Part shown: piece by piece, positions 53,029 to 61,464 of the stretch | How positions within the stretch are numbered: the stretch's first letter is position 1 | Layout: the number at the start of each line of letters is the position of its first letter | NCBI GenBank assembly: GCA_002281855.1 | Contig: NCHQ01000008.1 | Location: 62,001 to 126,000, forward strand | From: Rhodospirillales bacterium 24-66-33 | GTDB taxonomy: Bacteria; Pseudomonadota; Alphaproteobacteria; Reyranellales; Reyranellaceae | Reading direction: 5' to 3' | Length of the DNA stretch: 64,000 nt | Notes under the pieces: generated by a model | What the model saw: only the letters and a program-made list of their open reading frames with translations | Database searches by the model: none | Told to the model about the DNA's origin: nothing | Translations under genes and position numbers: made by a program

Positions 53029-53792
53029 CGCCCCGGCAGGCGAAGGTTGGCGACCGCGGATCCGACGAAGATCTGCGGCAGAGACGGCGTGCGGATTCCC
53101 ATGCTCTTTTCGAGGTTCTGCACGCAGCTCCGCGTGGCCTGGGCGAGCTGGCCCCAGGTGGTGGCGCCGTCGAACTGCTGCAGCAGGCACTGGTCGTAAT
53201 AGGTGAAGCGGTCGCCCGCGCCGCAGCCGAAGCTCACACGATCGGCCGCGGCGGCGGTCAGCACCACCCGGTTGGGCTGTCGCATGGCCGATGTGAGGAA
53301 GACGCCGCTGTGGCAGGCCGAGACGACCACGACCGTCGGCAGCGCGCCGCAGCCCGCGTCCAGGGCATTGTCGAGCGCGCTCGGCCGGACGACTCCATTG
53401 GCCTGGCGCAGCACGACGCCGGCCTCGGTACCGTGGCTGGTGATAAAGGCGAGGCAGGCCTCCGCTCCACCGGCATTGCGCAACGCGCTCGACACGTTCG
53501 AGGCGCTGGCGACCTCGGCCGTCGGGTTGCGCGCGGGATCGGAGGTGAGCAGGCGGATGTCTCGCACGCCGCGTGCCGACAGCTTGTCGCGCAAGGCGTC
53601 GATGCCATTGTCGAAGGACGGGCTGTTGTTGTCGCCGGCGATCAGCACGGCATGCCAGCGCGCCGCCGGAACGTCTCCGGGCGCGACTGCCATCGAGGGG
53701 TTGCGGCCGGACGGCGGCACTGCGCCGGAGTCCGGCGTGCAGCCGATCAGCGAGGCCAGCAAAGCGACCAGGGCCGCCACGCGAATCAACAT
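53025..53792 (-). CDS. Legumain/caspase-like (C13-type) lipoprotein
   Basis: A 255-residue protein with a lipoprotein signal ending LIGC (C18), so it is anchored to a membrane by lipid. The body has the caspase-fold pair: H120-G121 in ITSHGTEAG and C160 in VVVSACHSG, 40 residues apart, as in peptidase family C13. Before them is a Rossmann-like core starting WHAVLIAGDNN. It may cleave after asparagine or act as a transamidase. The final TAG overlaps the end of the convergent CoA ligase gene (CTAG). Confidence 0.78.
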   Translation of the reverse strand: MLIRVAALVALLASLIGCTPDSGAVPPSGRNPSMAVAPGDVPAARWHAVLIAGDNNSPSFDNGIDALRDKLSARGVRDIRLLTSDPARNPTAEVASASNVSSALRNAGGAEACLAFITSHGTEAGVVLRQANGVVRPSALDNALDAGCGALPTVVVVSACHSGVFLTSAMRQPNRVVLTAAAADRVSFGCGAGDRFTYYDQCLLQQFDGATTWGQLAQATRSCVQNLEKSMGIRTPSLPQIFVGSAVANLRLPGR

Positions 53793-53812
53793 GCTCTGCT
53801 GCTCCAGATTGC

Positions 53813-54478
53813 TCAGGCAGGCTGCGGCGCAGCACCGACCATGCGCAAGGCCATGCCGGTGTAGAGCTTCGCCATCTGTTCCTCGGTGAGATCGCCACCC
53901 GGACCGTACCACATCGAGACGTGGGTGCACTGGTCGAGCAGCGCCATGGCCATCGCCTTGAGATCGTGCTTTCCGTCGACGCGCGGCGGATCGAACACGC
54001 CTTTTTCGACGCCATGCCTGAGAATCGTCACGACGATGTCGCGGATCGCGCGGCGGCTGCGCCGGATGTCGGCCACGCGCGCCGAATCCAGCCAGCCGAT
54101 TTCGCGGTTGGCGACCAGCGCCTCGATGCGCAGCCGGCAATGCCGGATGACATAGACCCGCACGAAGGCCGCGAGTTCGGCGCACGGATCGCCGCCCGCG
54201 CCCGCCACGGCCTGCTGACACTGCCGCTCCAGCTCGCCCTGGGTCGAGGCGATGATGTCGTGCAGCAACTCGTCCTTCGACTTGAAGTGATTGTAGAGCG
54301 CGCCTTGCGTCAATCCACAGGCCTTCATGATGTCGCGCACCGTGACGACCGGATAGCCGCGCTCGGCGAACTGGGCAAAGGCTGCCGCGCGGATCGCCTC
54401 GACCGGCGGGCGCGCCTCGCGCTCCGCTACCGCCGCCATCGACTCTTCCTCGACGAGGACCGTCTTGCGTTTGCTCAT
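53813..54478 (-). CDS. TetR-family transcriptional regulator
   Basis: A 221-residue repressor-type regulator. The DNA-binding part is AFAQFAERGYPVVTVRDIMKACGLTQGALYNHFKSKDELL; the rest is the ligand-binding helical domain. It overlaps the upstream aminoglycoside-phosphotransferase-like gene by 4 bases (ATGA), so it is translated from the same mRNA. A TGAACG-AC-CGTTCA palindrome upstream of that gene (55567) is its likely operator, giving auto-regulation. The inducer is unknown; acyl-CoA is common for such pairs. Confidence 0.9.
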   Translation of the reverse strand: MSKRKTVLVEEESMAAVAEREARPPVEAIRAAAFAQFAERGYPVVTVRDIMKACGLTQGALYNHFKSKDELLHDIIASTQGELERQCQQAVAGAGGDPCAELAAFVRVYVIRHCRLRIEALVANREIGWLDSARVADIRRSRRAIRDIVVTILRHGVEKGVFDPPRVDGKHDLKAMAMALLDQCTHVSMWYGPGGDLTEEQMAKLYTGMALRMVGAAPQPA

Positions 54479-55554
54479 CGCGAGGCTCCGGACATGTTGC
54501 GAACGATCTCCCAGGCGAGATCGGCGGCGGGCTTCACCAGCTTGCCGGACTCGGCCGCACGCACGTTGGCCGCCGTGCCGTCGAGCGACCGGGCATACAC
54601 GCCCTGGCGGATGCAGGACACGCGAAACAGATTATAGGCCATGTAGAACTCCCAGAGCGCTGTCTCGGGGACGGCGCGCTGCGACAGGGTGCTGTAATGA
54701 TCGACCATCTCCGCCTCGGTCGGCAGGCCGATTTCGTCGAGATCGTGACCCAGCAGCCCCCCCCAGTCCTTCGGGGTGCGCCAGAGCATGCAGAGATAGG
54801 AAAGCTCCGCCAGCGGATCGCCCAGGGTCGAGATTTCCCAGTCGATGATGCCCAGGACGCGTGCCTCGGTGGCGTGGAAGATCATGTTGTCGAGGCGATA
54901 GTCGCCATGGACCAGCACAGTCTCGTCGTTCGCGGGCAGGTTGGCCGGCAGCCAGTCGAACAGCCGGTCCATCGACTCGATCTTCTGGGTTTCCGACGCT
55001 TTGTATTGTTTGCCCCAGCGCGAGATCTGGCGGGCGACGTAGCTGCCGGGCCGCCCGAAATCGGCAAGGCCCAGGGCGGCATAGTCGACCTGGTGGAGAC
55101 GGGCCAGCGCCTCGACCTTGGCCCGGTAGATGTCGCGGCGCCCCTCTTTCGGCACGTCCGGCAGCAGCGGGTCCCACAGGACGCGGCCGTCGCAATATTC
55201 CATGATGTAGAAAGGCGTGCCCACGACGCTTTCGTCCTCGCTCAGCGCATAGGCCCGCGGGGTCGGCACGTCGGTGCGATTGAGGGCCGAGATCACCCGG
55301 AATTCCCGGTCGACCGCGTGAGCCGACGGCAGCAGCTTGCCCGGCGGCTTGCGCCGCAGGACATAGCGGCGGCCGCCGCCATCCGTCAGCCGGTAGGTCG
55401 GGTTGGACTGCCCCCCCTTGAACTGCTCGACGCGCACTGGAGGCTTGAATCCATCCACATGGGCGGTCATGAAGCGGCCGAGCGACTGCTCGTCGAACCG
55501 ATGCCTCTCCTGCACCGCCATCGTGCCGATATAGTCGTCCCCTCGCCTTGACAC
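54475..55554 (-). CDS. Aminoglycoside-phosphotransferase-fold (ACAD10-like) family protein
   Basis: A 359-residue kinase-fold protein. KGGQSNPTYRLTDGGGRRYVLRRKPPGKLL is the nucleotide-binding start, VHGDYRLDNMIF the catalytic loop with its aspartate and GIIDWEISTLGDPLAELSYL the metal-binding end. In bacteria such genes often sit with acyl-CoA dehydrogenase and fatty-acid or phenylpropanoid degradation genes and TetR regulators. I chose GTG at 55554 because a perfect AGGAGG lies 7 bases before it; an internal ATG at 55521 lacks one. Confidence 0.85.
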   Translation of the reverse strand: MSRRGDDYIGTMAVQERHRFDEQSLGRFMTAHVDGFKPPVRVEQFKGGQSNPTYRLTDGGGRRYVLRRKPPGKLLPSAHAVDREFRVISALNRTDVPTPRAYALSEDESVVGTPFYIMEYCDGRVLWDPLLPDVPKEGRRDIYRAKVEALARLHQVDYAALGLADFGRPGSYVARQISRWGKQYKASETQKIESMDRLFDWLPANLPANDETVLVHGDYRLDNMIFHATEARVLGIIDWEISTLGDPLAELSYLCMLWRTPKDWGGLLGHDLDEIGLPTEAEMVDHYSTLSQRAVPETALWEFYMAYNLFRVSCIRQGVYARSLDGTAANVRAAESGKLVKPAADLAWEIVRNMSGASR

Positions 55555-55566
55555 CCGAAAACCTCC

Positions 55567-55580
55567 TGAACGACCGTTCA
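55567..55580. promoter_or_regulatory. Palindromic TetR-operator candidate
   Basis: TGAACG-AC-CGTTCA: perfect 6-bp arms with a two-base spacer, touching the AGGAGG site of the phosphotransferase gene. Position and symmetry suit the TetR protein encoded in the same operon. The divergent TauE/SafE gene starts 66 bases away. Confidence 0.6.
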
Positions 55581-55645
55581 CATTGGCCAGGAGTTTGCTC
55601 GTCCCCCGGGACGCATGCAATATCGACCAACGGGGACATTGACGG

Positions 55646-56461
55646 GTGGAATCGCTGCTTGCTGCTTATCCGCCGGCCGCCTGGGCGGCGCTGCTGGCGA
55701 CGGGCATTCTCATTGGCCTGCTGGCCGGGCTGCTGGGAGTCGGCGGCGGCATCGTCGCCGTCCCCATCCTGCTGGAAGTATTCGAATTTCAGGGCGTAGC
55801 CGAACCGCAGGCGGTGCCGCTCGCGGTCGGCACGGCCCAGGCCAGCATTCTGATTGCCTCGATCACGGCAGCGGCCGCCCATTGGCGGGCCGGGTCGATA
55901 GACCGAGCGCTGGTGAGAGCCTGGCTTCCGGCATTGATGGTGGGTGCCATCGTCGGGTTGGCCGTGAGTCCGTTCGCACCCACAAAAGTGCTGACGACCC
56001 TGTTCGCTGTGGTCGCGGCTGCACTTGCACTGAAGATGGCGGCGGGCGATCGCCTGATTATTGGGCAGTCCGAGCCGAAAGGTCTGCTCTCCCAAGTGTC
56101 GCCCGCCGTCGTGGGCGGACTTGCGGCCGCCGTCGGCGTCGGCGGCGGGACCCTGAGCACACCCGTGTTGACCCTGTTCTCATTTTCGATCAAGCGCGCG
56201 ATCGGAGCCGGCGCGCTGTTCAATCTCATCATCGCCGTGCCCGCGACGCTGGTCTTCCTTCAGATGGACCGCGACGTCCCGGGCCGTCCGGCCGATGCGC
56301 TAGGCGATGTCGCGGTATTTTGCGTTGCGACCCTATCGCTGCCCGCGCTCTTTGTCGCGCCGATCGCGGCACGCTGGTCCGCAAGGGCGCCAGTCTCCCT
56401 GCTGCGGCGCTTGTTCGCTCTTTGCCTGGCCGTAATCGCAGTCCGCCTGCTGCTGAGATAG
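55646..56461 (+). CDS. TauE/SafE family permease
   Basis: A 271-residue membrane protein with about eight helices. GLLAGLLGVGGGIVAVPILL and the repeated GGLAAAVGVGGGTLSTPVLTLF are the paired TauE/SafE signatures that reflect an inverted duplication. Family members export sulfite, sulfoacetate or other organic anions. The start is GTG at 55646; no ATG fits. It runs divergently from the phosphotransferase/TetR pair and ahead of tctBA, but a 125-base gap with direct repeats separates it from tctB. Confidence 0.88.
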   Translation: MESLLAAYPPAAWAALLATGILIGLLAGLLGVGGGIVAVPILLEVFEFQGVAEPQAVPLAVGTAQASILIASITAAAAHWRAGSIDRALVRAWLPALMVGAIVGLAVSPFAPTKVLTTLFAVVAAALALKMAAGDRLIIGQSEPKGLLSQVSPAVVGGLAAAVGVGGGTLSTPVLTLFSFSIKRAIGAGALFNLIIAVPATLVFLQMDRDVPGRPADALGDVAVFCVATLSLPALFVAPIAARWSARAPVSLLRRLFALCLAVIAVRLLLR

Positions 56462-56462
56462 T

Positions 56463-56494
56463 GCACTTAGCACTTGTATTGCACTTGGCACTTG
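56463..56494 (+). repeat. Four GCACTT direct repeats ahead of tctBA
   Basis: GCACTT occurs at 56463, 56470, 56481 and 56488. Each pair is spaced 7 bases and the pairs are 18 bases apart, giving a regular direct-repeat array just after the TauE stop and about 93 bases before tctB. It could bind an activator. Confidence 0.55.
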
Positions 56495-56586
56495 GGCAAA
56501 GCGGCCGAATTGTGTTTATGTGTTGGCGGTCCAGGGGTTTGGGCCCAACAACACATTGAAGGCTACGCGTTTCTGGGGAGGCATCG

Positions 56587-57036
56587 TTGAATCGATTCCT
56601 AAGCAAGGACTTTTTGTCCGGGCTGATGTTCATCTGCTTTGGGCTGGCGGCACTGTACTTCGGGCAAAAGCTCGCGCTGGGCACGCCCGTTCGCATGGGG
56701 CCGGGCTATGTGCCGCGAATGCTCTCCCTTACGCTTCTGGCGTTGGGCGCGGTCATCTGCATCGTTGCACTCGTCAGTGGCAGCGATCCGGTGGAAAGGC
56801 TGAAGTGGAAGCCACTGACGCTGGTCACGATCGGAATCGTCTGTTTCGCGCTCCTGTTCGAGCGCGCGGGACTGATCCCGGCCCTGGTCGTGCTGATCCT
56901 GGTCGCATCTCTGGCCGGTGAGGAATTCAAGCTCATCGAGGTGATCGGCAACATCGTCGCGCTCTCCGTTCTCTGTACCTTGGTCTTCAAGGTCGGACTG
57001 GGCATGAATATCTACATCCTGCGCGGAGTCTGGTGA
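56587..57036 (+). CDS. tctB: Tripartite tricarboxylate transporter small membrane subunit TctB
   Basis: A 149-residue protein with four helices, the size and pattern of TctB. FLSGLMFICFGLAALYFGQKLALGTPVRMGPGYVPRML is the characteristic opening. It partners the large TctA subunit encoded 1 base downstream. Start is TTG at 56587 with GGGAGG before it. No binding protein (TctC) lies in this operon; orphan Bug proteins at 17.4 and 50.4 kb could feed it. Confidence 0.9.
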   Translation: MNRFLSKDFLSGLMFICFGLAALYFGQKLALGTPVRMGPGYVPRMLSLTLLALGAVICIVALVSGSDPVERLKWKPLTLVTIGIVCFALLFERAGLIPALVVLILVASLAGEEFKLIEVIGNIVALSVLCTLVFKVGLGMNIYILRGVW

Positions 57037-57037
57037 G

Positions 57038-58546
57038 ATGGAGCTTCTCGACAATCTTGCGCTGGGCTTCAGCGTCGCCCTTTCATTCCAGAATCTCGCG
57101 TATGCCTTGCTGGGCTGTCTTCTCGGCACGTTGATCGGCGTCCTGCCCGGTATCGGCCCGGTGGCGACCATCGCCATGCTGCTGCCGATCACCTTCCATC
57201 TTCCGCCGACCGCATCGCTGATCATGCTCGCGGGTATCTACTATGGTGCCTCGTACGGCGGATCGACCACCTCGATCCTGGTCAACCTGCCCGGCGAAGC
57301 GGCCTCGGTCGTGACCTGCCTCGACGGTTACCAGATGGCGCGCAACGGGCGTGCCGGAGCGGCGCTGTCGATCTCCGCGGTGGGCTCGTTCTTCGCAGGT
57401 ACGGTCGGCACGCTCATCATCGTGTTGTTCGCCGAACCTTTGACCCGGATGGCGCAGAAGTTCGGCCCAGCCGACTACTGCTCTCTGATGGCGCTCGGCC
57501 TCGTGGCGGCCGTCATCCTGGCGAGCGGCTCGGTCGTCAAGGCCATCGCGATGATCTTCCTTGGCCTCCTCTTCGGCCTGGTCGGCACCGACGTGAACAC
57601 GGGCGCCCAGCGGTTCACGCTGGACATGCCGGAACTCAGCGACGGTATCGACTTCGCGCCGATCGCGATGGGTATCTTCGGCATTGCCGAGATCATCGTG
57701 AACCTCGAACGGCACCTCACCCGTACGGGCGGCACCATCAAGGTGACGTCGCTCTGGCCGACCATGGATGAGGTCCGGCGCGCCATTCCCGCAGCAATAC
57801 GCGGCACCTTCCTGGGCGCGGCGCTCGGCGTCCTCCCCGGCGGCGGCCCGACCCTGGGCGCCTTCTCGTCCTATACGCTCGAAAAGAGGATTTCCAAGGA
57901 TCCCAGCAGGTTCGGCAAGGGCGCCGTCGAAGGCGTCGCGGCGCCGGAGTCGGCGAACAATGCCGCCGCGCAGACCTCCTTCATCCCGATGCTGACCCTC
58001 GGCATCCCGTCCAACGCCGTCATGGCGTTGATGGTGGGCGCCATGATCATCCAGGGCATCCAGCCGGGGCCCGAGGTCATGACCAAGAAGCCCGACCTCT
58101 TCTGGGGCATGATCGCCTCGATGTGGATCGGCAACGCCATGCTGGTCGTCATCAACCTGCCGATGATCGGCATCTGGGTGAAGCTGCTGACGGTGCCCTA
58201 CCGCTTCCTGGCACCGGCCATCCTGCTGTTCTGCTGTATCGGTGCGTACAGTCTGCAAAACAGTACGTTCCACGTCATGCAGGTCGCCGTCTTCGGCGTC
58301 CTCGGTTACGTGTTCGTGAAGTTGGGTTGCGAGGGTGCACCGTTCCTTCTGGGCCTCGTCCTGGGACCGCAGATGGAGGAGTACTTCCGCCGCGCCATGC
58401 TGCTCTCGCGCGGCGACCCCATGGTCTTTCTGGAGCGGCCGATCAGCCTGGGTCTGCTCATCACGACGGCATTGCTGCTGTTGCTGATGGCCCTGCCCAG
58501 CTTCAAGAAGGCGCGCAAGGAAGCGTTCGTGGAAGAGGAGGGCTGA
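57038..58546 (+). CDS. tctA: Tripartite tricarboxylate transporter large membrane subunit TctA
   Basis: A 502-residue protein with about 10-12 helices. GCLLGTLIGVLPGIGPVATIA and GAALGVLPGGGPTLGAFSSY are the repeated TctA signatures, and GIYYGASYGGSTTSILVNLPGEA the conserved transport block. It moves citrate or another tricarboxylate/aromatic acid driven by an ion gradient. Follows tctB by one base; a good terminator lies downstream. Confidence 0.94.
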   Translation: MELLDNLALGFSVALSFQNLAYALLGCLLGTLIGVLPGIGPVATIAMLLPITFHLPPTASLIMLAGIYYGASYGGSTTSILVNLPGEAASVVTCLDGYQMARNGRAGAALSISAVGSFFAGTVGTLIIVLFAEPLTRMAQKFGPADYCSLMALGLVAAVILASGSVVKAIAMIFLGLLFGLVGTDVNTGAQRFTLDMPELSDGIDFAPIAMGIFGIAEIIVNLERHLTRTGGTIKVTSLWPTMDEVRRAIPAAIRGTFLGAALGVLPGGGPTLGAFSSYTLEKRISKDPSRFGKGAVEGVAAPESANNAAAQTSFIPMLTLGIPSNAVMALMVGAMIIQGIQPGPEVMTKKPDLFWGMIASMWIGNAMLVVINLPMIGIWVKLLTVPYRFLAPAILLFCCIGAYSLQNSTFHVMQVAVFGVLGYVFVKLGCEGAPFLLGLVLGPQMEEYFRRAMLLSRGDPMVFLERPISLGLLITTALLLLLMALPSFKKARKEAFVEEEG

Positions 58547-58566
58547 CGCCCTCCTCCAATACTCTG

Positions 58567-58599
58567 AAAGGGCCCCAAGCTTGCGCTTCGGGGCCCTTT
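58567..58599 (+). terminator. Intrinsic terminator after tctA
   Basis: AAAGGGCCCC pairs with GGGGCCCTTT across a 13-base loop, with TTT-G-C-A-TTTT following. It ends the tctBA transcript. Confidence 0.85.
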
Positions 58600-58665
58600 G
58601 CATTTTGATGGTAGCGTCTGCGTTAACGTCTGCGTCCCAGTCACTCCACAGCGAGAGGTCGCCGC

Positions 58666-59022
58666 ATGAACGTCGAGACACTGGCCGGCATCGTCCCGGA
58701 CTCAACCTATGTCGACGTCGCCGGGGTGCCGTGGCAGCCGACCCGCTTCCCCGGGGTCGAGTGGAAGATCCTGATGGAGCAGAAGGAGACGGGACTTTCG
58801 ACCGTGCTGATGCGCTGGGCGCCGGGCGCCCGCCTGCCCGCGCACGAGCACGTCGCCATCGAACAGACCTATGTGCTCGAAGGATCGTTTGCCGATCATG
58901 CCGGCGTCTGCCGGGCCGGCAACTATGTCTGGCGGCGCGCCGGCAGCCGCCACGATGCCTGGACCGACGAAGGCTGCCTCATGCTGGCGATCTTCCTGAA
59001 GCCCAACACCTTCTTCGACTGA
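58666..59022 (+). CDS. ChrR-like cupin protein
   Basis: A 118-residue single-cupin protein. LPAHEHVAIEQTYVLEGSFAD gives the first metal motif (H/H/E) and the second region is RRAGSRHDAWTDEGCLMLAIF with a histidine. This is the ChrR cupin type found in anti-sigma factors and in acetylacetone-cleaving and other small cupins. GAGAGG before the ATG. It precedes a CoA transferase by 119 bases; link unproven. Confidence 0.78.
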   Translation: MNVETLAGIVPDSTYVDVAGVPWQPTRFPGVEWKILMEQKETGLSTVLMRWAPGARLPAHEHVAIEQTYVLEGSFADHAGVCRAGNYVWRRAGSRHDAWTDEGCLMLAIFLKPNTFFD

Positions 59023-59141
59023 AGCCCCTGCCCTCCCCGAGCGGAACGGATCCGGCCGCGGAATAGAACCGCTCTCCGACCTCTGCTAATGCTCCGTCGC
59101 AGCCGCGGCCCGCAAGGGCCGGCGCAAGGGAGGCAGAAGCA

Positions 59142-60326
59142 ATGTCAGGCGTTCTTGAAGGCATCCGCGTACTCGATTTCGGCCGCTACATCGCCGGTCC
59201 GTTCTGCGGCACCATGCTGGCCGATCTCGGCGCCGAGGTGATCCGCGTCGAGAAGCTCGAAGGCAGCGAGGATCGCTGGGTGACCCCGGTCGTCGAGGGC
59301 GGCGAAGGCGCCATGTTCCTCCAGATGGGCCGCAACAAGCTCGGCCTCACCCTCAATCCCATGAAGCCCGAGGGCCGCGAGATCGTGAAGAAGCTGGTGG
59401 CGGCTTCCGACGTGGTGATCGCCAACCTGCCCTACGAAGACCTGCAGAAGATGGGCATCGACTACGAGAGCCTCTCTGCCATCAATCCCCGCATCATCCT
59501 CGCCACCACCTCGACGTTCGGCTCGGAAGGCCCCTACAAGACGCGCGTCGGCTTCGACACGATCGGCCAGGCGATGTCGGGTGCCATGCACCTCTCGGGC
59601 GACGGCGAGACTCCGACCCGCATGAACGCCCCGTTCGTCGATTTCGGCACGGCGTTGCTCAACACCGTGGGCGTGCTCGCCGCCCTCATGGAGCGGGGCA
59701 AGAGCGGCAAGGGCCAGAAGGTCGAGACCGCCCTGCTGCGCACCGCCATCAACATCACCAACGGACACCTGATCGAGCAGGCGATGCTCGACCTCAACCG
59801 GATCGCCACGCTCAACCGCGGCTTCACCGCCGGACCGTCCGACACGTTCAAGTGCAAGGACGGCTGGATCTACGCCATGACGATCGGCCAGCCCCTGTTC
59901 GTGCGCTGGTGCAAGCTGATGGGCGACGAGAGCCTGGCCGCCGACCCGCGCTTCAAGGACGATCTCGCGCGCGGCGACAATGGCGAGGCGCTGTCGGAGA
60001 TCATGCAGAAATGGTGTGACAGCCGCACGGTCGCAGAGACCCTGGCGGCGCTCGAAGCCAGCCGCATTCCGGCCGGTCCTGTGTACACACCGCAGCAGAC
60101 GCTCGACGACAAGCACGTGAAAGAAGCCGGGTTCTTCCATTCCATGGAGTATCCCGGCGCCAAGATGGGCGTGCCGGTCCTGCAGGAGCCGGTGAAGCTT
60201 TCGCGCACCCCCCTCACCATCCGGCGCCGCGCGCCGACCCTGGGTGAGCATACGGACCAGATCCTGCAGGAGCTGGGCTACAAGGCCGACGATATCGCAA
60301 GGCTCAGATCCGACCGCGTCGTCTGA
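59142..60326 (+). CDS. CoA transferase family III (CaiB/BaiF)
   Basis: A 394-residue class III CoA transferase. LEGIRVLDFGRYIAGPFCGTMLADLGAEVIRVE is the standard start, FDTIGQAMSGAMHLSG and NAPFVDFGTALLNTVGVLAAL, whose aspartate is the catalytic one in the family, follow. It moves CoA between two carboxylic acids in the cytosol. Ribosome site GGGAGG at 59129. Substrate not readable from sequence. Confidence 0.92.
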   Translation: MSGVLEGIRVLDFGRYIAGPFCGTMLADLGAEVIRVEKLEGSEDRWVTPVVEGGEGAMFLQMGRNKLGLTLNPMKPEGREIVKKLVAASDVVIANLPYEDLQKMGIDYESLSAINPRIILATTSTFGSEGPYKTRVGFDTIGQAMSGAMHLSGDGETPTRMNAPFVDFGTALLNTVGVLAALMERGKSGKGQKVETALLRTAINITNGHLIEQAMLDLNRIATLNRGFTAGPSDTFKCKDGWIYAMTIGQPLFVRWCKLMGDESLAADPRFKDDLARGDNGEALSEIMQKWCDSRTVAETLAALEASRIPAGPVYTPQQTLDDKHVKEAGFFHSMEYPGAKMGVPVLQEPVKLSRTPLTIRRRAPTLGEHTDQILQELGYKADDIARLRSDRVV

Positions 60327-60378
60327 GGGGGCTGATCCAGGGGCCTCTCCGGGCGTATAACGGCTCAGGAGCTGACCC

Positions 60379-61083
60379 ATGATGCGACGCCTACTGCTTG
60401 TATTGATGACAGCGGGATTCTGCAGCTCGGCAGGAGTGCTGGCCGCGCAGGACCTGCCGTATGGCCAAAGCCATGTTTTTGCCGCTTTCCGCAACGGCGA
60501 ACGCATCGGGACGCACACGCTCACCTTCCAGCAGAATGGCGACAAGCGGGTCGTGACCACCTCGATCGACTTCTCGGTCAAGGTGCTCGGCCTGACCATG
60601 TATCGCTACCTGCATCGCGGTCAGGAAGTCTGGAACGGCAACACGTTCGAGTCGATCTCGACCCAGACCGACGACAATGGCACCAAGTATGCCGTGAAGG
60701 CCCGGCAGGAGGCCGGCGGAGTCGCGGTCGTCCGCGATGGTGGCAGCGCGCCGAAACTGACGGCCAACGATGTCGGCTTTCAGCAGGGCGCTGCCCGGAA
60801 AGAGACCCTTCCCCCAGGAGTCATGCCGTCGACCCACTGGAACCTGGATCAGGTGAAGCAGTCGGCGATGCTCAACAGCCAGAACGGCGCGCTCGCAAAG
60901 GTCCAGATCACGCCCAGGGGTCGCGAAACCATCAAGACGGCCAACGGCACCCTGGAGGCGACGCGCTATTCCTATACCGGCGACGTCGAGATGGATCAGT
61001 GGTTCGACGAACGGGGCCGCTGGGTGAAGGCCTCATTCAAGGCTTCCGACGGGTCGACGATCGAGTACATACTGCAGGAATGA
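60379..61083 (+). CDS. DUF6134-like secreted protein
   Basis: A 234-residue protein with a signal peptide (LLLVLMTAGFCSSAGVLAAQ). The rest is beta-rich with YRYLHRGQEVWNG and DEMDQWFDERGRWVKASFKASDGS-like blocks (the latter reads VEMDQWFDERG). The layout is that of DUF6134 proteins (periplasmic, unknown). It overlaps the next small gene by 4 bases (ATGA), so the two are coupled and then followed directly by an alpha/beta hydrolase. Confidence 0.72.
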   Translation: MMRRLLLVLMTAGFCSSAGVLAAQDLPYGQSHVFAAFRNGERIGTHTLTFQQNGDKRVVTTSIDFSVKVLGLTMYRYLHRGQEVWNGNTFESISTQTDDNGTKYAVKARQEAGGVAVVRDGGSAPKLTANDVGFQQGAARKETLPPGVMPSTHWNLDQVKQSAMLNSQNGALAKVQITPRGRETIKTANGTLEATRYSYTGDVEMDQWFDERGRWVKASFKASDGSTIEYILQE

Positions 61084-61463
61084 CGCCTGCAGATTGTTTC
61101 GCGAAGCTGCCCGATCTTCTTTCTGACGATGCCGACCTGCTGCGGCGCGGCCGCTGGCTGAACGTCGAGTGCAGGATCGATATCGGCACCGAGCCTTTCC
61201 ATCTGACCTTCAAGGACGGCGCCCTCGTCTCCTTCGATCGCGGACCGCGCCTGATGCGCTCCACCGCCTTCACCGTACGCGGCAGCGACGAAGCGTGGCG
61301 GCATCACTGGCAGAAGATGCCCCCACCCGGCTGGCACGACCTGTTCGCCCTGACCAAGCGCGGCGCCGCCTCGCTGGAAGGCGACCTGCGGCCGCTGCTG
61401 CAGAATCTGCAGGTATTCAAGGACCTGCTCGCACTGCCGCGTCGCCTCGCGGAGGCCTCCTGA
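61080..61463 (+). CDS. Small hypothetical protein, SCP2-like fold possible
   Basis: A 127-residue protein without signal or membrane segment. GRWLNVECRIDIGTEPFHLTFKDGALVSFDRG has alternating hydrophobic residues like a beta-sheet lipid-binding or SCP2-type fold, followed by LPRRLAEAS. I do not assign a function. The ATG at 61080 overlaps the previous stop. The hydrolase starts 1 base after it, so the three form one operon. Confidence 0.65.
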   Translation: MTPADCFAKLPDLLSDDADLLRRGRWLNVECRIDIGTEPFHLTFKDGALVSFDRGPRLMRSTAFTVRGSDEAWRHHWQKMPPPGWHDLFALTKRGAASLEGDLRPLLQNLQVFKDLLALPRRLAEAS

Positions 61464-61464
61464 C

